From positions 1 to 13,621 of the forward strand of contig CAYUHZ010000023.1 of assembly GCA_964444625.1 (NCBI GenBank): a DNA stretch of 13,621 bases. The letters run 5' to 3'. The translations under genes were made by a program, and so were the position numbers. The notes beneath the pieces were generated by a model. The model saw only the letters and a list, made by a program, of their open reading frames with translations. It ran no database searches and was not told where the DNA came from. Positions within the stretch are counted from its first letter, which is position 1, and each line of letters begins with the position of its first letter. Positions 1 through 7,750 of the stretch are shown in pieces. The stretch is from CAYUHZ01 sp964444625. GTDB taxonomy: Bacteria > Patescibacteriota > Patescibacteriia > Patescibacteriales > GWC2-42-12.

Positions 1-20
1 ACTAAAAGGCTAATTTTAGT
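1..20. other. Inverted repeat at window edge
   Basis: ACTAAAA (1-7) and TTTTAGT (14-20) form a perfect 7-bp hairpin with a 6-nt loop, followed by a loosely T-rich stretch. It could be the tail of an upstream terminator or an operator for the che operon. The window edge prevents a decision. Confidence 0.35.
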
Positions 21-46
21 GGTTATTTTCAAATTTCGCTCCAAGT

Positions 47-73
47 TTGGCGACGGCGCTATATTTTTATAAT
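47..73 (+). promoter_or_regulatory. Candidate che operon promoter
   Basis: A consensus TATAAT -10 lies at 68-73, with a weak TTGGCG at 47-52 as a possible -35 (15-nt spacer, short). Transcription would begin near 80, about 15 nt before the receptor start codon. This fits the missing SD sequence upstream of that gene. Confidence 0.4.
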
Positions 74-95
74 TATTTTAATTTGATAAAACTAT

Positions 96-2219
96 ATGAA
101 ATTTCATCTCTTGCCCTCAAGCATTAAATGGCAGCTTGTGATGATTTGCTTGGTCATGCTTGTCATACCTACCATTGTAGTGGGTTGGATCAGCTACACT
201 GCCGCCCAAGAGGAAATATACAAACAGACCGAAGCAATGTTTTTAGAACAGGTAAAGATCATCTATAAGAACATTGAAAATATTTATCAGACAACGATTT
301 ATAATATTGACGTAAACCTGCAAATTGCTCGGGATATCGTTGACAGTTATGGGAAAATTACAATTGACCAGAAGGAGAAAATGGATATAACCATTATCAA
401 TCAGGCGACAAATTCAGCAAAAAAAGTATCGGTTCCGGTAATGAAGCTGGGAGAAATGATGGTATATAACAACACGGAAGTGGTTGACAGGATCGTTTCG
501 GTCATGGGCGGCACTGCAACGATATTTTTGTTGACTTCGGACGGTTTATTGAGAATGGCTACCAATGTTCAAAATATTGACGGAAGCAGGGCGGTGGGAG
601 GCTACATACCAACCGACTCTCCGATATATTTAGCCATTATTCGAGGGCAGGGTTATTTGGGCCGTTCAATTGTTGGCGAACAAGGATTTATGGCATCTTA
701 TGGGGCAATCAAAGACGATCATGGCACAATTATCGGAGCTTTGTATTTCGGCCATCCGGAAAAAGACGTCCAAGAAGTTATTTTTAACAACTTGGCTCAA
801 GTGCACTTTGGCCAGACGGGTTATATCAGTATTTTTGACAGCAAAGGCGTCAATCTTCTGTCAAAAGGGCGATTGAATGACAGGGCAAACATCTTGGAGG
901 ACAAAGATGCGGACGGAAAATCTTATATTAAGGATATTATTTTTACTGCCAAAGCCTTAAAGCCCGGGGATACAGCCATCTCTTATAATGCTTGGCTGGA
1001 TGGCGGAACCCTCAAGAATAAGGTTATGGCTTTTGCTTATTTTGAAGGCTGGGATTGGGTGTTTGGGCCCACGGCTTTTCGCGAAGAATTTACTGTCGGC
1101 CTGCAAGCGATTCTTTATCAGATTACTTTATTTATTTTTCTTTCTGTCCTAATTGGCGCGACTGTGTCATATATCTTTGCTTATTATCTGACCAAGCCAT
1201 TGAAAAAACTGGAACAAATTTCTGTGCAATCGGCTACCGGCAATTTAGATGTTGATTTTGACGAGTCGATCATCGGGCGCGGCGGAGAAATTGGCGGATT
1301 GGCGAAATCTTTCAGCATTATGGTGACTAATATTAAAAATTTGATTGAAAATATTAAGCGTAGCAGCGTGATTATCGCCTCGTCTTCTCAACAGCTTTCA
1401 TCTTCCGCCCAGCAAGTCAACTCGTCCATGCAGCAGTATTCTTCCACCATCCAAGAGGTGGCTCAGGGGGCGATGAGCGTTTCTAAATCGGCGGCCGATG
1501 CCCAAGAAGCCTCGTTAAAAACCCAGGAGAGTGCGCAATTCGGCAGTAAGGCGACTCAGTCGGTTAGCGAGAAAATGAATATTATCAGCGCTACCACCAA
1601 GGAAGGCGCGCAAAAAATCAAAGCTCTGGGCGATAAATCAAAAAAGATCAGCAATATAGTTGAAACAATCAACAATATCTCCGAGCAGACGAATTTACTC
1701 GCTTTGAACGCGGCGATTGAAGCGGCGCGCGCCGGCGAAGCCGGCAGGGGATTTGCCGTGGTAGCGGATGAAGTCAGAAAATTGGCCGAAGAATCAGGCA
1801 AAGCGACTGAGAAGATCACCGAGCTAATCAGCGAGATTCAATCCGATATTCAAGGTTCAGTGGAGAGTATGGACAGGAATACGGTTCAAGTTGATGAGGG
1901 AACCGAGTCAATTCTTGAGTCGCTCAAATCGTTTGAGATAATTCCTTCCTTGGTTAATGGCGTCAACAAGTCATTATCGGTTATGACAGCTGCCTCCGAG
2001 CAAAATGCTGTTGGTTCTGATGCCCTGGCATCTTCGGTGCAAGAGGTTACTTCGGCGATGCAACAAGTTTCCAGCGCCGCCCAACAGCTTAGCTCCCAAG
2101 CCGAAGAATTGCGCCACTTGGTGTCAAAGTTTAAAACAGGAGACGAGGAGATTGAGGTTTACGGTCCCGAGACATCAAAACCCGAACAACCAGAGGAGTG
2201 GGAAAAAACAAGCGGTTAA
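96..2219 (+). CDS. Methyl-accepting chemotaxis protein with Cache sensor
   Basis: A transmembrane chemoreceptor that senses an extracytoplasmic ligand and controls CheA. A first membrane helix lies at about residues 14-36. A periplasmic region follows to about 335 and resembles the Cache_3-Cache_2 type (segments like [19 protein letters not shown] and GQTGYISIF). A second helix is at about 338-360, then HAMP to about 413, then a long antiparallel signalling coiled coil. The invariant hairpin tip is at about 528-566 ([19 protein letters not shown]). Ser/Ala/Gln-rich heptads on both arms could carry methylation or CheD deamidation sites. No C-terminal CheR-docking pentapeptide is present. There is no SD, and the ATG follows a TATAAT. 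The ligand cannot be predicted. The stop follows an A6 run, and the +1 frame stays open to 2337, so the true C-terminus may be longer. Confidence 0.95.
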   Translation: MKFHLLPSSIKWQLVMICLVMLVIPTIVVGWISYTAAQEEIYKQTEAMFLEQVKIIYKNIENIYQTTIYNIDVNLQIARDIVDSYGKITIDQKEKMDITIINQATNSAKKVSVPVMKLGEMMVYNNTEVVDRIVSVMGGTATIFLLTSDGLLRMATNVQNIDGSRAVGGYIPTDSPIYLAIIRGQGYLGRSIVGEQGFMASYGAIKDDHGTIIGALYFGHPEKDVQEVIFNNLAQVHFGQTGYISIFDSKGVNLLSKGRLNDRANILEDKDADGKSYIKDIIFTAKALKPGDTAISYNAWLDGGTLKNKVMAFAYFEGWDWVFGPTAFREEFTVGLQAILYQITLFIFLSVLIGATVSYIFAYYLTKPLKKLEQISVQSATGNLDVDFDESIIGRGGEIGGLAKSFSIMVTNIKNLIENIKRSSVIIASSSQQLSSSAQQVNSSMQQYSSTIQEVAQGAMSVSKSAADAQEASLKTQESAQFGSKATQSVSEKMNIISATTKEGAQKIKALGDKSKKISNIVETINNISEQTNLLALNAAIEAARAGEAGRGFAVVADEVRKLAEESGKATEKITELISEIQSDIQGSVESMDRNTVQVDEGTESILESLKSFEIIPSLVNGVNKSLSVMTAASEQNAVGSDALASSVQEVTSAMQQVSSAAQQLSSQAEELRHLVSKFKTGDEEIEVYGPETSKPEQPEEWEKTSG

Positions 2220-2337
2220 CAATTTGGAAGATGATGATGAGCGGCAAAAGAAATTGATTGAACACGAGATTGCCAGCCCGAACCAAGAAAAAAGGCGGTT
2301 CCGAAAAAGAAAAAAATACGCCGGTTTAAAAATATAA
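2203..2337 (+). other. Open +1 frame tail after the receptor stop
   Basis: Just before the receptor stop lies a run of six A (2203-2208). Moving one base forward there avoids the stop and continues in frame for about 42 codons to TAA at 2335-2337. The extension is acidic (NLEDDDERQ) and then basic (RFRKRKK), and it fills most of the gap before cheW. It could be a homopolymer error, a recent frameshift, programmed slippage, or chance. The bases alone do not decide. Confidence 0.35.
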
Positions 2338-2358
2338 TCAATAATTAAAACAAATATT

Positions 2359-2994
2359 ATGGCTAACACCGAAGAAATAATTAGAAATGTAGCTAAGCAA
2401 GATAAAAATCATGAAAAAAAAGTTGAAGAATATATACAATTAGTAGTTTTTGAATTAGATAAAGAAGAATACGCAGTTGAAATAACCGAATTGCAGGAAA
2501 TTATCAGATTTCCAGAGATTACCCCCATTCCCAACGCCCTAACTTTTATCAGGGGAATTTTTAACTTAAGAGGGAAAATTATCGTGGTGATTGATTTAGA
2601 AAAGCGCTTCTCCTTGGAAAGGGACCATGAAAGCAGGGAGGGCAATATCATTATAACCGAAATTAATGAGAATGGTTTCGGCATAATCGTTGATAAAGTA
2701 ACGGAGATAATCAATGTTCCACGTTCAACCATTCAACCAACCCCCGCTTTGATTTCTACTAAAATTCATGCCGATTATATCAAGGGGATTGTGGTAATGG
2801 CAGAAAACAGAAATTACGAAACATCCAGTAATAAAATTCAGCAGAGCGATGAAAATTCTCGCTTGATAGTATTGCTTGATTTGAATAAGATGTTACAGGA
2901 AAAAGAGCTGCTTTCTTTGGGTAAGACCATTCAAGACACAACTTCAAAAGAGGCGCAATCTTCAGAGGCGCAAACAGAGCAAGCGACTAAATAA
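2359..2994 (+). CDS. cheW: Chemotaxis coupling protein CheW
   Basis: CheW is the cytoplasmic adaptor that links receptor tips to the P5 domain of CheA. The CheW fold runs from about residue 22 to 178. Family hallmarks are QLVVFELDKEEYAVEI at the start, the motif FIRGIFNLRGKIIVVIDL near the middle, GIIVDKVTEII, and LIVLLDLNKML near the end. At 211 residues it is longer than a typical CheW of about 150-170. The extra length is a charged N-terminus, a polar loop of roughly 16 residues before the last strand (around NYETSSNKIQQ) and a Ser/Glu/Gln-rich tail. It is the only stand-alone CheW in the window and lies between receptor and cheY, as expected for an operon. No SD is visible upstream. Confidence 0.95.
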   Translation: MANTEEIIRNVAKQDKNHEKKVEEYIQLVVFELDKEEYAVEITELQEIIRFPEITPIPNALTFIRGIFNLRGKIIVVIDLEKRFSLERDHESREGNIIITEINENGFGIIVDKVTEIINVPRSTIQPTPALISTKIHADYIKGIVVMAENRNYETSSNKIQQSDENSRLIVLLDLNKMLQEKELLSLGKTIQDTTSKEAQSSEAQTEQATK

Positions 2995-3011
2995 AAAAGA
3001 TTTATTAATTA

Positions 3012-3025
3012 ATTAGATATCTAAT
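3012..3025. repeat. 14-bp palindrome between cheW and cheY
   Basis: ATTAGATATCTAAT is a perfect palindrome in the 102-nt cheW-cheY gap. The half-site ATTAGAT recurs at about 3053-3059. A regulator site or small hairpin is possible, but AT-rich palindromes also arise by chance. Confidence 0.3.
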
Positions 3026-3096
3026 CTACCAATTGTTAACCGGCAAGATTAATTAGATGAGTTAATTTGTCTTGTTATCAATAGGAAATACTTAAT

Positions 3097-3459
3097 ATGA
3101 AGGATACTAACATCAAAATTCTCGTAGTAGACGACAGCGCATTTATGCGCAAGGTGCTTATCGACATTCTGCAGAAGGAGGGTTTTACCAATATCATTGA
3201 AGCAGAAAACGGCAAGCAAGCGATCAAGGAGTTTTACATTGAAAAACCAGAACTAGTGTTGCTTGACATTATCATGCCTGAAGTTGACGGCATGGAAACC
3301 TTGAAGACTATCGGCAGAGACACCAAGGTGATTATGATTAGCGCGGTAGGACAGGAAAGCGTTATCAAAGAAGCAATGTCTATGGGCGCTCAAGGCTTCA
3401 TAGTCAAGCCTTTTGAGAACAGCAAGGTGATTGAAGAAATGAGCAAAGTATTGGAGTAA
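3097..3459 (+). CDS. cheY: Chemotaxis response regulator CheY
   Basis: A stand-alone receiver domain (120 residues, normal for CheY) with no output domain. CheA would phosphorylate it, and it would then act on the motility machine. The acidic pair is D12-D13, the phosphoacceptor is D57 (in LLDIIMPEVDG), the switch Ser is S82 and the conserved Lys is K104 in VKPF. A weak SD (AGGAA at 3083-3087) precedes the ATG, unusual in this operon. Its output is probably not a flagellar switch, since no flagellar genes are visible; a pilus motor is the likelier target given the PilM-like gene downstream. That link is inferred. CheC, encoded downstream, is the expected phosphatase. Confidence 0.93.
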   Translation: MKDTNIKILVVDDSAFMRKVLIDILQKEGFTNIIEAENGKQAIKEFYIEKPELVLLDIIMPEVDGMETLKTIGRDTKVIMISAVGQESVIKEAMSMGAQGFIVKPFENSKVIEEMSKVLE

Positions 3460-3490
3460 CCAACTAATCTTCTCTAAAAATTTTTATTAT

Positions 3491-4552
3491 ATGGCAGGCG
3501 CAAAAATAAAAGTCTTGATAGTTGATGATAGTTTTTTCATGAGAAAGCTTATTTTAGAGCTATTGAGCAGTGACCCATCGATAATAATAGTCGGAGAGGC
3601 CAAAGATGGCAATGAGGCCATCGAAATGACAGATCAATATAAACCGCATGTAGTTACCATGGATTATAATATGCCCGGAATGAATGGCGCTGAAACAACC
3701 GCTAAGATATTGCAGGATTTAGATCATCAACCTTCAATTATTATGCTTTCGGTTTGCACCAAGGAAGGCGCCGATGAAACTTTGAGGAGTTTGAGGGCAG
3801 GAGCGGTTGATTTTATCGCCAAACCATCAGGCGAATTATCAATGGACATTGATAAAGTAAAGGACGAACTTTTAGCAAAAATTAAAGTGGCTGCCGAAGC
3901 ACATATCCAGAAGTCAAGCGAATTTGATAAGAAAATTTTGAGTCTGGCAAAAAAAAGCAAACATGCTTCCAAGGTTGTGGTAATTGGCGCTTCAACAGGC
4001 GGTCCCCCGGTATTGGAGGATATTTTGACAGGATTGCCCGCTGATTTAAAGATTGCAATTTTAGTCGTTCAACATATGCCGGAAAAGTTTACCAAGAATT
4101 TTGCGGAAAGGCTTGACAATATTATCGCTTTTAATACCAAGGAGGCTGAAGAAGGCGATATGATAAAAACCGGCACTTGTTTGGTCGCGCCCGGAGGCAA
4201 GCATATGTTGGTTGAGATAAGAGAAGAGGATGACGAGCTGGAATCAGAGAGAATCATACATTTAACCAAGGAGCCGCCAATTCTCGGCTTGAGACCATCA
4301 ATAGATGTTTTAATGAAAACCGTCGCACATTGTTTCGGCAACAAGACAATCGGCATAATTTTAACCGGCATGGGGATTGACGGCACCGATGGCATGAGAG
4401 CGATCAAAAAAGCCGGTGGCTATACTATCACGCAGACTCCGGAAACAACCGTAGTAGATTCCATGCCCAAATCAATAATTAAACAGGGCTTGGCTGAAGA
4501 AATTTTAAATCCAGTCGATATAACCAAAAAAATTATTGAATTAAGCAAATAA
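3491..4552 (+). CDS. cheB: Protein-glutamate methylesterase CheB
   Basis: CheB removes methyl groups from receptor glutamates, and can deamidate glutamines, when its receiver domain is phosphorylated by CheA. The receiver spans about residues 5-122, with D12-D13 and phosphoacceptor D58 (VVTMDYNMPGMNG). A linker of about 35 residues leads to the catalytic domain at about 160-350. The catalytic triad is intact: S168 in GASTGG, H195 in VVQHMP and D297 in GMGIDGTDGM. At 353 residues the length is typical. cheA starts 4 nt after its stop, so the two are co-transcribed. No CheR methyltransferase is encoded here to supply the methyl groups CheB would remove. The receptor-modifying partner in view is CheD. 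Confidence 0.95.
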   Translation: MAGAKIKVLIVDDSFFMRKLILELLSSDPSIIIVGEAKDGNEAIEMTDQYKPHVVTMDYNMPGMNGAETTAKILQDLDHQPSIIMLSVCTKEGADETLRSLRAGAVDFIAKPSGELSMDIDKVKDELLAKIKVAAEAHIQKSSEFDKKILSLAKKSKHASKVVVIGASTGGPPVLEDILTGLPADLKIAILVVQHMPEKFTKNFAERLDNIIAFNTKEAEEGDMIKTGTCLVAPGGKHMLVEIREEDDELESERIIHLTKEPPILGLRPSIDVLMKTVAHCFGNKTIGIILTGMGIDGTDGMRAIKKAGGYTITQTPETTVVDSMPKSIIKQGLAEEILNPVDITKKIIELSK

Positions 4553-4556
4553 AAAA

Positions 4557-6416
4557 ATGGTAGATCTATCAAAATTTAAGGAAATTTTCATAATGGAAGC
4601 GGATGGAAATTTGCAAAAGCTGAATGAAAATCTTTTAAAATTAGAAAAATTAATTTCTGACCAAGTAGATACGGCAAAGCACAAGGCTATAATAGACGAG
4701 CTGATGAGATCGGCCCATACTATCAAAGGATCTTCGGCGACTATGGGTTTTGTTAAGCTAGGCTTCTTGGCCCATGTGATGGAAGATATTTTTGATTCCG
4801 CCAGAAATGATCAATTGACGATAACTATTAAGATTGTTAATAAAGTTTTCATCGCTCTGGATAAAATTAAAGTTTGCTTAAAGTCCATCAAAGATAATGA
4901 TAGTGAAATTGATCTGCAGTCTATTTCCGATGAGTTAAAAAGCATAACCGGAGTTGAAACTGAAGGCGTAGGCAAATCGGTTAAAAAAACCGCCACACCG
5001 CAAAAGGATCAAACAAACCAAGGAGTTAAAAAAGAAAAAACCGGGGCAGAACTGGCGGCTGAAGCTAAGGCCGAAGCGTTAAGAGAAATAGCGGAGATGG
5101 AGGCGAAGAAACAAGCGGCAGGGGGATCGCCAAAAGAAGAGACCCAGGAGGCAAAGACCGGCCAAACAGAGCGATCAGCCAACATTGGCGGCAAAGAAGA
5201 CCCTTTTAGTTTTGTTTCTTCGGAAGTCGCTAAGATAGATTATATAAAAGTTTCAATCAGTCGTTTGGACGCTTTGATGGATTTAGTTGAAGAGTTATTG
5301 ATAGACAAAATGAGATTGGAACAACTGCGCAATAGAATTCCAGAAATAAAAGACATTTCCGATCATATCAGCTTACTTACTTCCGGCATCCAATATCAAG
5401 TGATGCAAGCCAGGTTGGTTCCGGTTGATCAAGTATTTCAAATGTTTCCCCGGATGGTTAGAGATTTGGCTTATAAGCTTGGCAAAAAAATAAATTTTAT
5501 CACTTTTGGCGGCGATATCGAGCTTGATCGCACCATAGTTGATAAATTGGGAGAACCTTTGGTCCATCTTTTGCGCAATGCCGTCGATCATGGTATCGCT
5601 AAACAAGGCAATTTAAAATTGGAAGCCATTAGGGAAAGCGATTACGTGCTGATTATTGTCGAGAACGATGACAAGGGTATCGATTTTAACAAAGTAAAGC
5701 ATGCGGCGGTTAAAAAGGGCATTGTTAGCGAAAAGGAGATTGAAAGCTATCGCGAAGATCAGTTGGTCAGCTTGCTGTTCCATCCCCGGCTTTCAACTAA
5801 TGATGAAGTTACTGAAATATCAGGCCGAGGCGTTGGTTTGAGCGTTGTTAAAAGTTTTATTGATGAATTGAGCGGTCAAGTAAGCGTTGAAAATCTTCCG
5901 GAAGGCGGAGTGCGCTTTGTTCTGAAACTGCCTTTGACCTTGGCTATTATCAATTCTTTGTTAGTTCAAGTAAAAAACGAAATTTTTGCTATTCCTTTTA
6001 ATAACATTGAACGTTCGGTCAGTGTTTCAAAGGATAACATCAAAAAAATGGCGGATCAAGAAGTGGCGATTATTGACGGCATCGATGTGCCGTTGATAAA
6101 ATTGGCAGAAATTTTTCATTTAATAGTAGACGAAGAAACGCCGCAAGAAGCAATTGAAAAAGCCACAGAAAAAGAAAGTGCCTTGAGCAGAAATTTTAGC
6201 GTTAATCAAGACAATCTTATTGTTGTAATAATGCGTAAAGACGGAGAGTTCGTCGGAGTGGTGGTTGACAGTTTGATTAATCGACAAGAGATCATTATCA
6301 AACCGCTTTCGCCGGTGTTGAGAGGGATGAAGGGTCTTGCCGGTTCAACGATATTGGGCGACGGCAAAACCATTCTTATTTTGGACGTTATCAACTTGAT
6401 CAAAACGATTGCTTAA
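4557..6416 (+). CDS. cheA: Chemotaxis histidine kinase CheA, P2-less, diverged G1 box
   Basis: CheA is the central kinase: it autophosphorylates on His and passes phosphate to CheY and CheB. P1 (about 1-115) carries H54 in AHTIKGSSATMGF. Residues about 130-225 are a charged Ala/Glu/Lys-rich linker where a CheY-binding P2 would normally sit; I see no P2. P3 dimerisation is at about 226-285 and the P4 ATPase at about 286-465. P5, the CheW-like domain, runs to the end. P4 has a good N box (H337, N341 in HLLRNAVDHG) and a good G2 box (GRGVGL, 423-428). The G1 box reads NDDKGID (370-376) where the family has DDGxGID, so the adenine-contacting Asp is Asn and the first Gly is Asp. The lid segment after the N box is short. 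Length is 619 residues. Identity is certain; catalytic strength is not. Confidence 0.95.
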   Translation: MVDLSKFKEIFIMEADGNLQKLNENLLKLEKLISDQVDTAKHKAIIDELMRSAHTIKGSSATMGFVKLGFLAHVMEDIFDSARNDQLTITIKIVNKVFIALDKIKVCLKSIKDNDSEIDLQSISDELKSITGVETEGVGKSVKKTATPQKDQTNQGVKKEKTGAELAAEAKAEALREIAEMEAKKQAAGGSPKEETQEAKTGQTERSANIGGKEDPFSFVSSEVAKIDYIKVSISRLDALMDLVEELLIDKMRLEQLRNRIPEIKDISDHISLLTSGIQYQVMQARLVPVDQVFQMFPRMVRDLAYKLGKKINFITFGGDIELDRTIVDKLGEPLVHLLRNAVDHGIAKQGNLKLEAIRESDYVLIIVENDDKGIDFNKVKHAAVKKGIVSEKEIESYREDQLVSLLFHPRLSTNDEVTEISGRGVGLSVVKSFIDELSGQVSVENLPEGGVRFVLKLPLTLAIINSLLVQVKNEIFAIPFNNIERSVSVSKDNIKKMADQEVAIIDGIDVPLIKLAEIFHLIVDEETPQEAIEKATEKESALSRNFSVNQDNLIVVIMRKDGEFVGVVVDSLINRQEIIIKPLSPVLRGMKGLAGSTILGDGKTILILDVINLIKTIA

Positions 6417-6452
6417 TAAACACTAATAACTTAATAGCCATTATTTAATACT

Positions 6453-7079
6453 ATGACCAACGAATCAATAACAAAATATATTACCGGTTTCGAGCTGGAC
6501 CAATTAAAAGAAGTAGTCAATATCGGCGCCAGCCATGCCTCAACTGCTTTGTCCCAAATGATTAATCGCAGAATAAAAATTACCGTGCCGGAAGCTTATA
6601 TTGATAAAGTTGAAAAAATACCAAAGTTTATCGGCGATGGTCGCGAAGTGGTCACCGCTGTTTTATTAAAAGTGCTTGAAGACGCCCAAGGCATGATGAT
6701 TTTTATTTTTCCCCGCGGATCGGATTTGAAGCTGGCTCGTTTAATAGCAAACAGGCAAAGCGAAAGCGAGATTCTAGACGAACTCGATCGTTCGGCCTTG
6801 AAAGAAGTGGGTAATGTTTTGGCAGGCGCCTCTCTAACAGCTTTTTCCAGGTTTTTGGACGTAAATATCTTGCATTCTATTTCCGAGGTGGTTACTGATA
6901 TGCTATCGCCAATCATTAATACCATTATTGTTGAAATTAGCCACTCTTCTAACATCGCCTTAATCTTCAAAGTTGATTTTGAAGTAGGGGAAACAGATAT
7001 TAAAACTTCATTATTTTTCTTTGTCGATCCAAAAACCACGGCTAAGCTGTTAGAGCTAACCAAGAAAAAAGTCGCTTAA
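6453..7079 (+). CDS. cheC: CheY-P phosphatase CheC
   Basis: CheC dephosphorylates CheY-P and in other bacteria forms a complex with CheD. Both active-site helices follow the family pattern D/S-x3-E-x2-N. The first is D16-E20-N23, followed 23 residues later by the conserved Pro. The second is S114-E118-N121, where the later Pro is replaced by Ser. Two intact sites argue for CheC rather than CheX or the flagellar FliY. At 208 residues it matches CheC of Thermotoga and Bacillus. It lies 36 nt after cheA and is followed by cheD, the usual pairing. No SD is visible before the ATG. It is the only CheY phosphatase in view, as there is no CheZ. Confidence 0.9.
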   Translation: MTNESITKYITGFELDQLKEVVNIGASHASTALSQMINRRIKITVPEAYIDKVEKIPKFIGDGREVVTAVLLKVLEDAQGMMIFIFPRGSDLKLARLIANRQSESEILDELDRSALKEVGNVLAGASLTAFSRFLDVNILHSISEVVTDMLSPIINTIIVEISHSSNIALIFKVDFEVGETDIKTSLFFFVDPKTTAKLLELTKKKVA

Positions 7080-7194
7080 AAACATTGTATTGTATTTAAT
7101 GCTTAACTTGTTGTTGAAAAAATTTTTTATAATTTTTTTAGCGATTTTTTGCATGCCGTTATTTTTCGTTAGATTATATTGTTGAAAATAAGTC

Positions 7195-7200
7195 GAGGTG
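7195..7200 (+). promoter_or_regulatory. Shine-Dalgarno that sets the cheD start
   Basis: GAGGTG lies 6 nt upstream of ATG 7207. An in-frame GTG at 7198 is part of this SD and is therefore unlikely to be the start. A TATAAT at 7128-7133 in the 127-nt gap before cheD might add a local promoter, but no convincing -35 is visible. Confidence 0.6.
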
Positions 7201-7206
7201 AAATCT

Positions 7207-7713
7207 ATGGAAAGAGTTATCAAAATTTTTGTCGGAGAAATGGCGGTTGGCCACAATAATATCATTATAAAAACGGGCGGGGTCGGCTCTTGTGTTGTTA
7301 TTTGCCTTTATGATCATAATACAAAAATAGGCGGCATGCTGCATGCCATGTTGCCTAGTAGAAAAGGAGTCGGCGACAAAAACGAGCATGTTTTGATAGC
7401 GCCAACCCACGATGAATCCGAATCAGTTGGCAAGTATGTTGATGAAGGGATTGAATTTCTGGTAAAGGAAATAGAAAGTATGGGAGGAGTGAAAGAACGG
7501 ATTAGGGCGAAAATTGTTGGTGGCGCTAAAATGTTCAAAATGTTTAACGACTCCCAACGTGAGGGCATCGGAGAGAGAAATATCAGGGCAGCTCGGCAAA
7601 AATTATCCGAGCTGAATATTCCCATTGAGGGCGAAGAGCTAGGCGGTACTATTGGGAGAGAAGTTGAAATGAATTTGGAAAATGGCATGGTCAGCGTGAG
7701 CATGAAAATATAA
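7207..7713 (+). CDS. cheD: Chemoreceptor glutamine deamidase CheD
   Basis: CheD deamidates specific glutamines on chemoreceptors and is controlled by binding CheC. The Cys-His-Thr catalytic set is present: T23, C29 (in GGVGSCVV) and H46 (in GGMLHAMLP). The later family motif KIVGGAKMF is also intact, as is the Gly-Arg segment near the C-terminus. At 168 residues from ATG 7207 the length is typical. The alternative GTG start at 7198 would add three residues but coincides with the SD. The gene follows cheC by 127 nt and closes the recognisable che set. With CheB but no CheR in view, CheD may be the main receptor-modifying enzyme here; that is inference. Confidence 0.93.
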   Translation: MERVIKIFVGEMAVGHNNIIIKTGGVGSCVVICLYDHNTKIGGMLHAMLPSRKGVGDKNEHVLIAPTHDESESVGKYVDEGIEFLVKEIESMGGVKERIRAKIVGGAKMFKMFNDSQREGIGERNIRAARQKLSELNIPIEGEELGGTIGREVEMNLENGMVSVSMKI

Positions 7714-7750
7714 ATAATAGCTAAAGACTGGCAAGCAATGCTTTAAAATT

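Noticed and set aside
1556..1819. Antisense ORF opposite the receptor, one of many on the minus strand
   Set aside because: It lies wholly opposite strongly conserved receptor coding sequence, has no SD and no recognisable protein features. The other minus-strand ORFs opposite cheW, cheB, cheA, cheC, cheD and the PilM-like gene were left out for the same reason.
3063..3096. Separate promoter for cheY
   Set aside because: AT-rich sequence is present, but no -35/-10 pair with acceptable spacing was found.
7714..7750. Terminator between cheD and the PilM-like gene
   Set aside because: Only a 4-bp AAGC/GCTT hairpin without a T-tract is present. It is too weak to call, so read-through is assumed.
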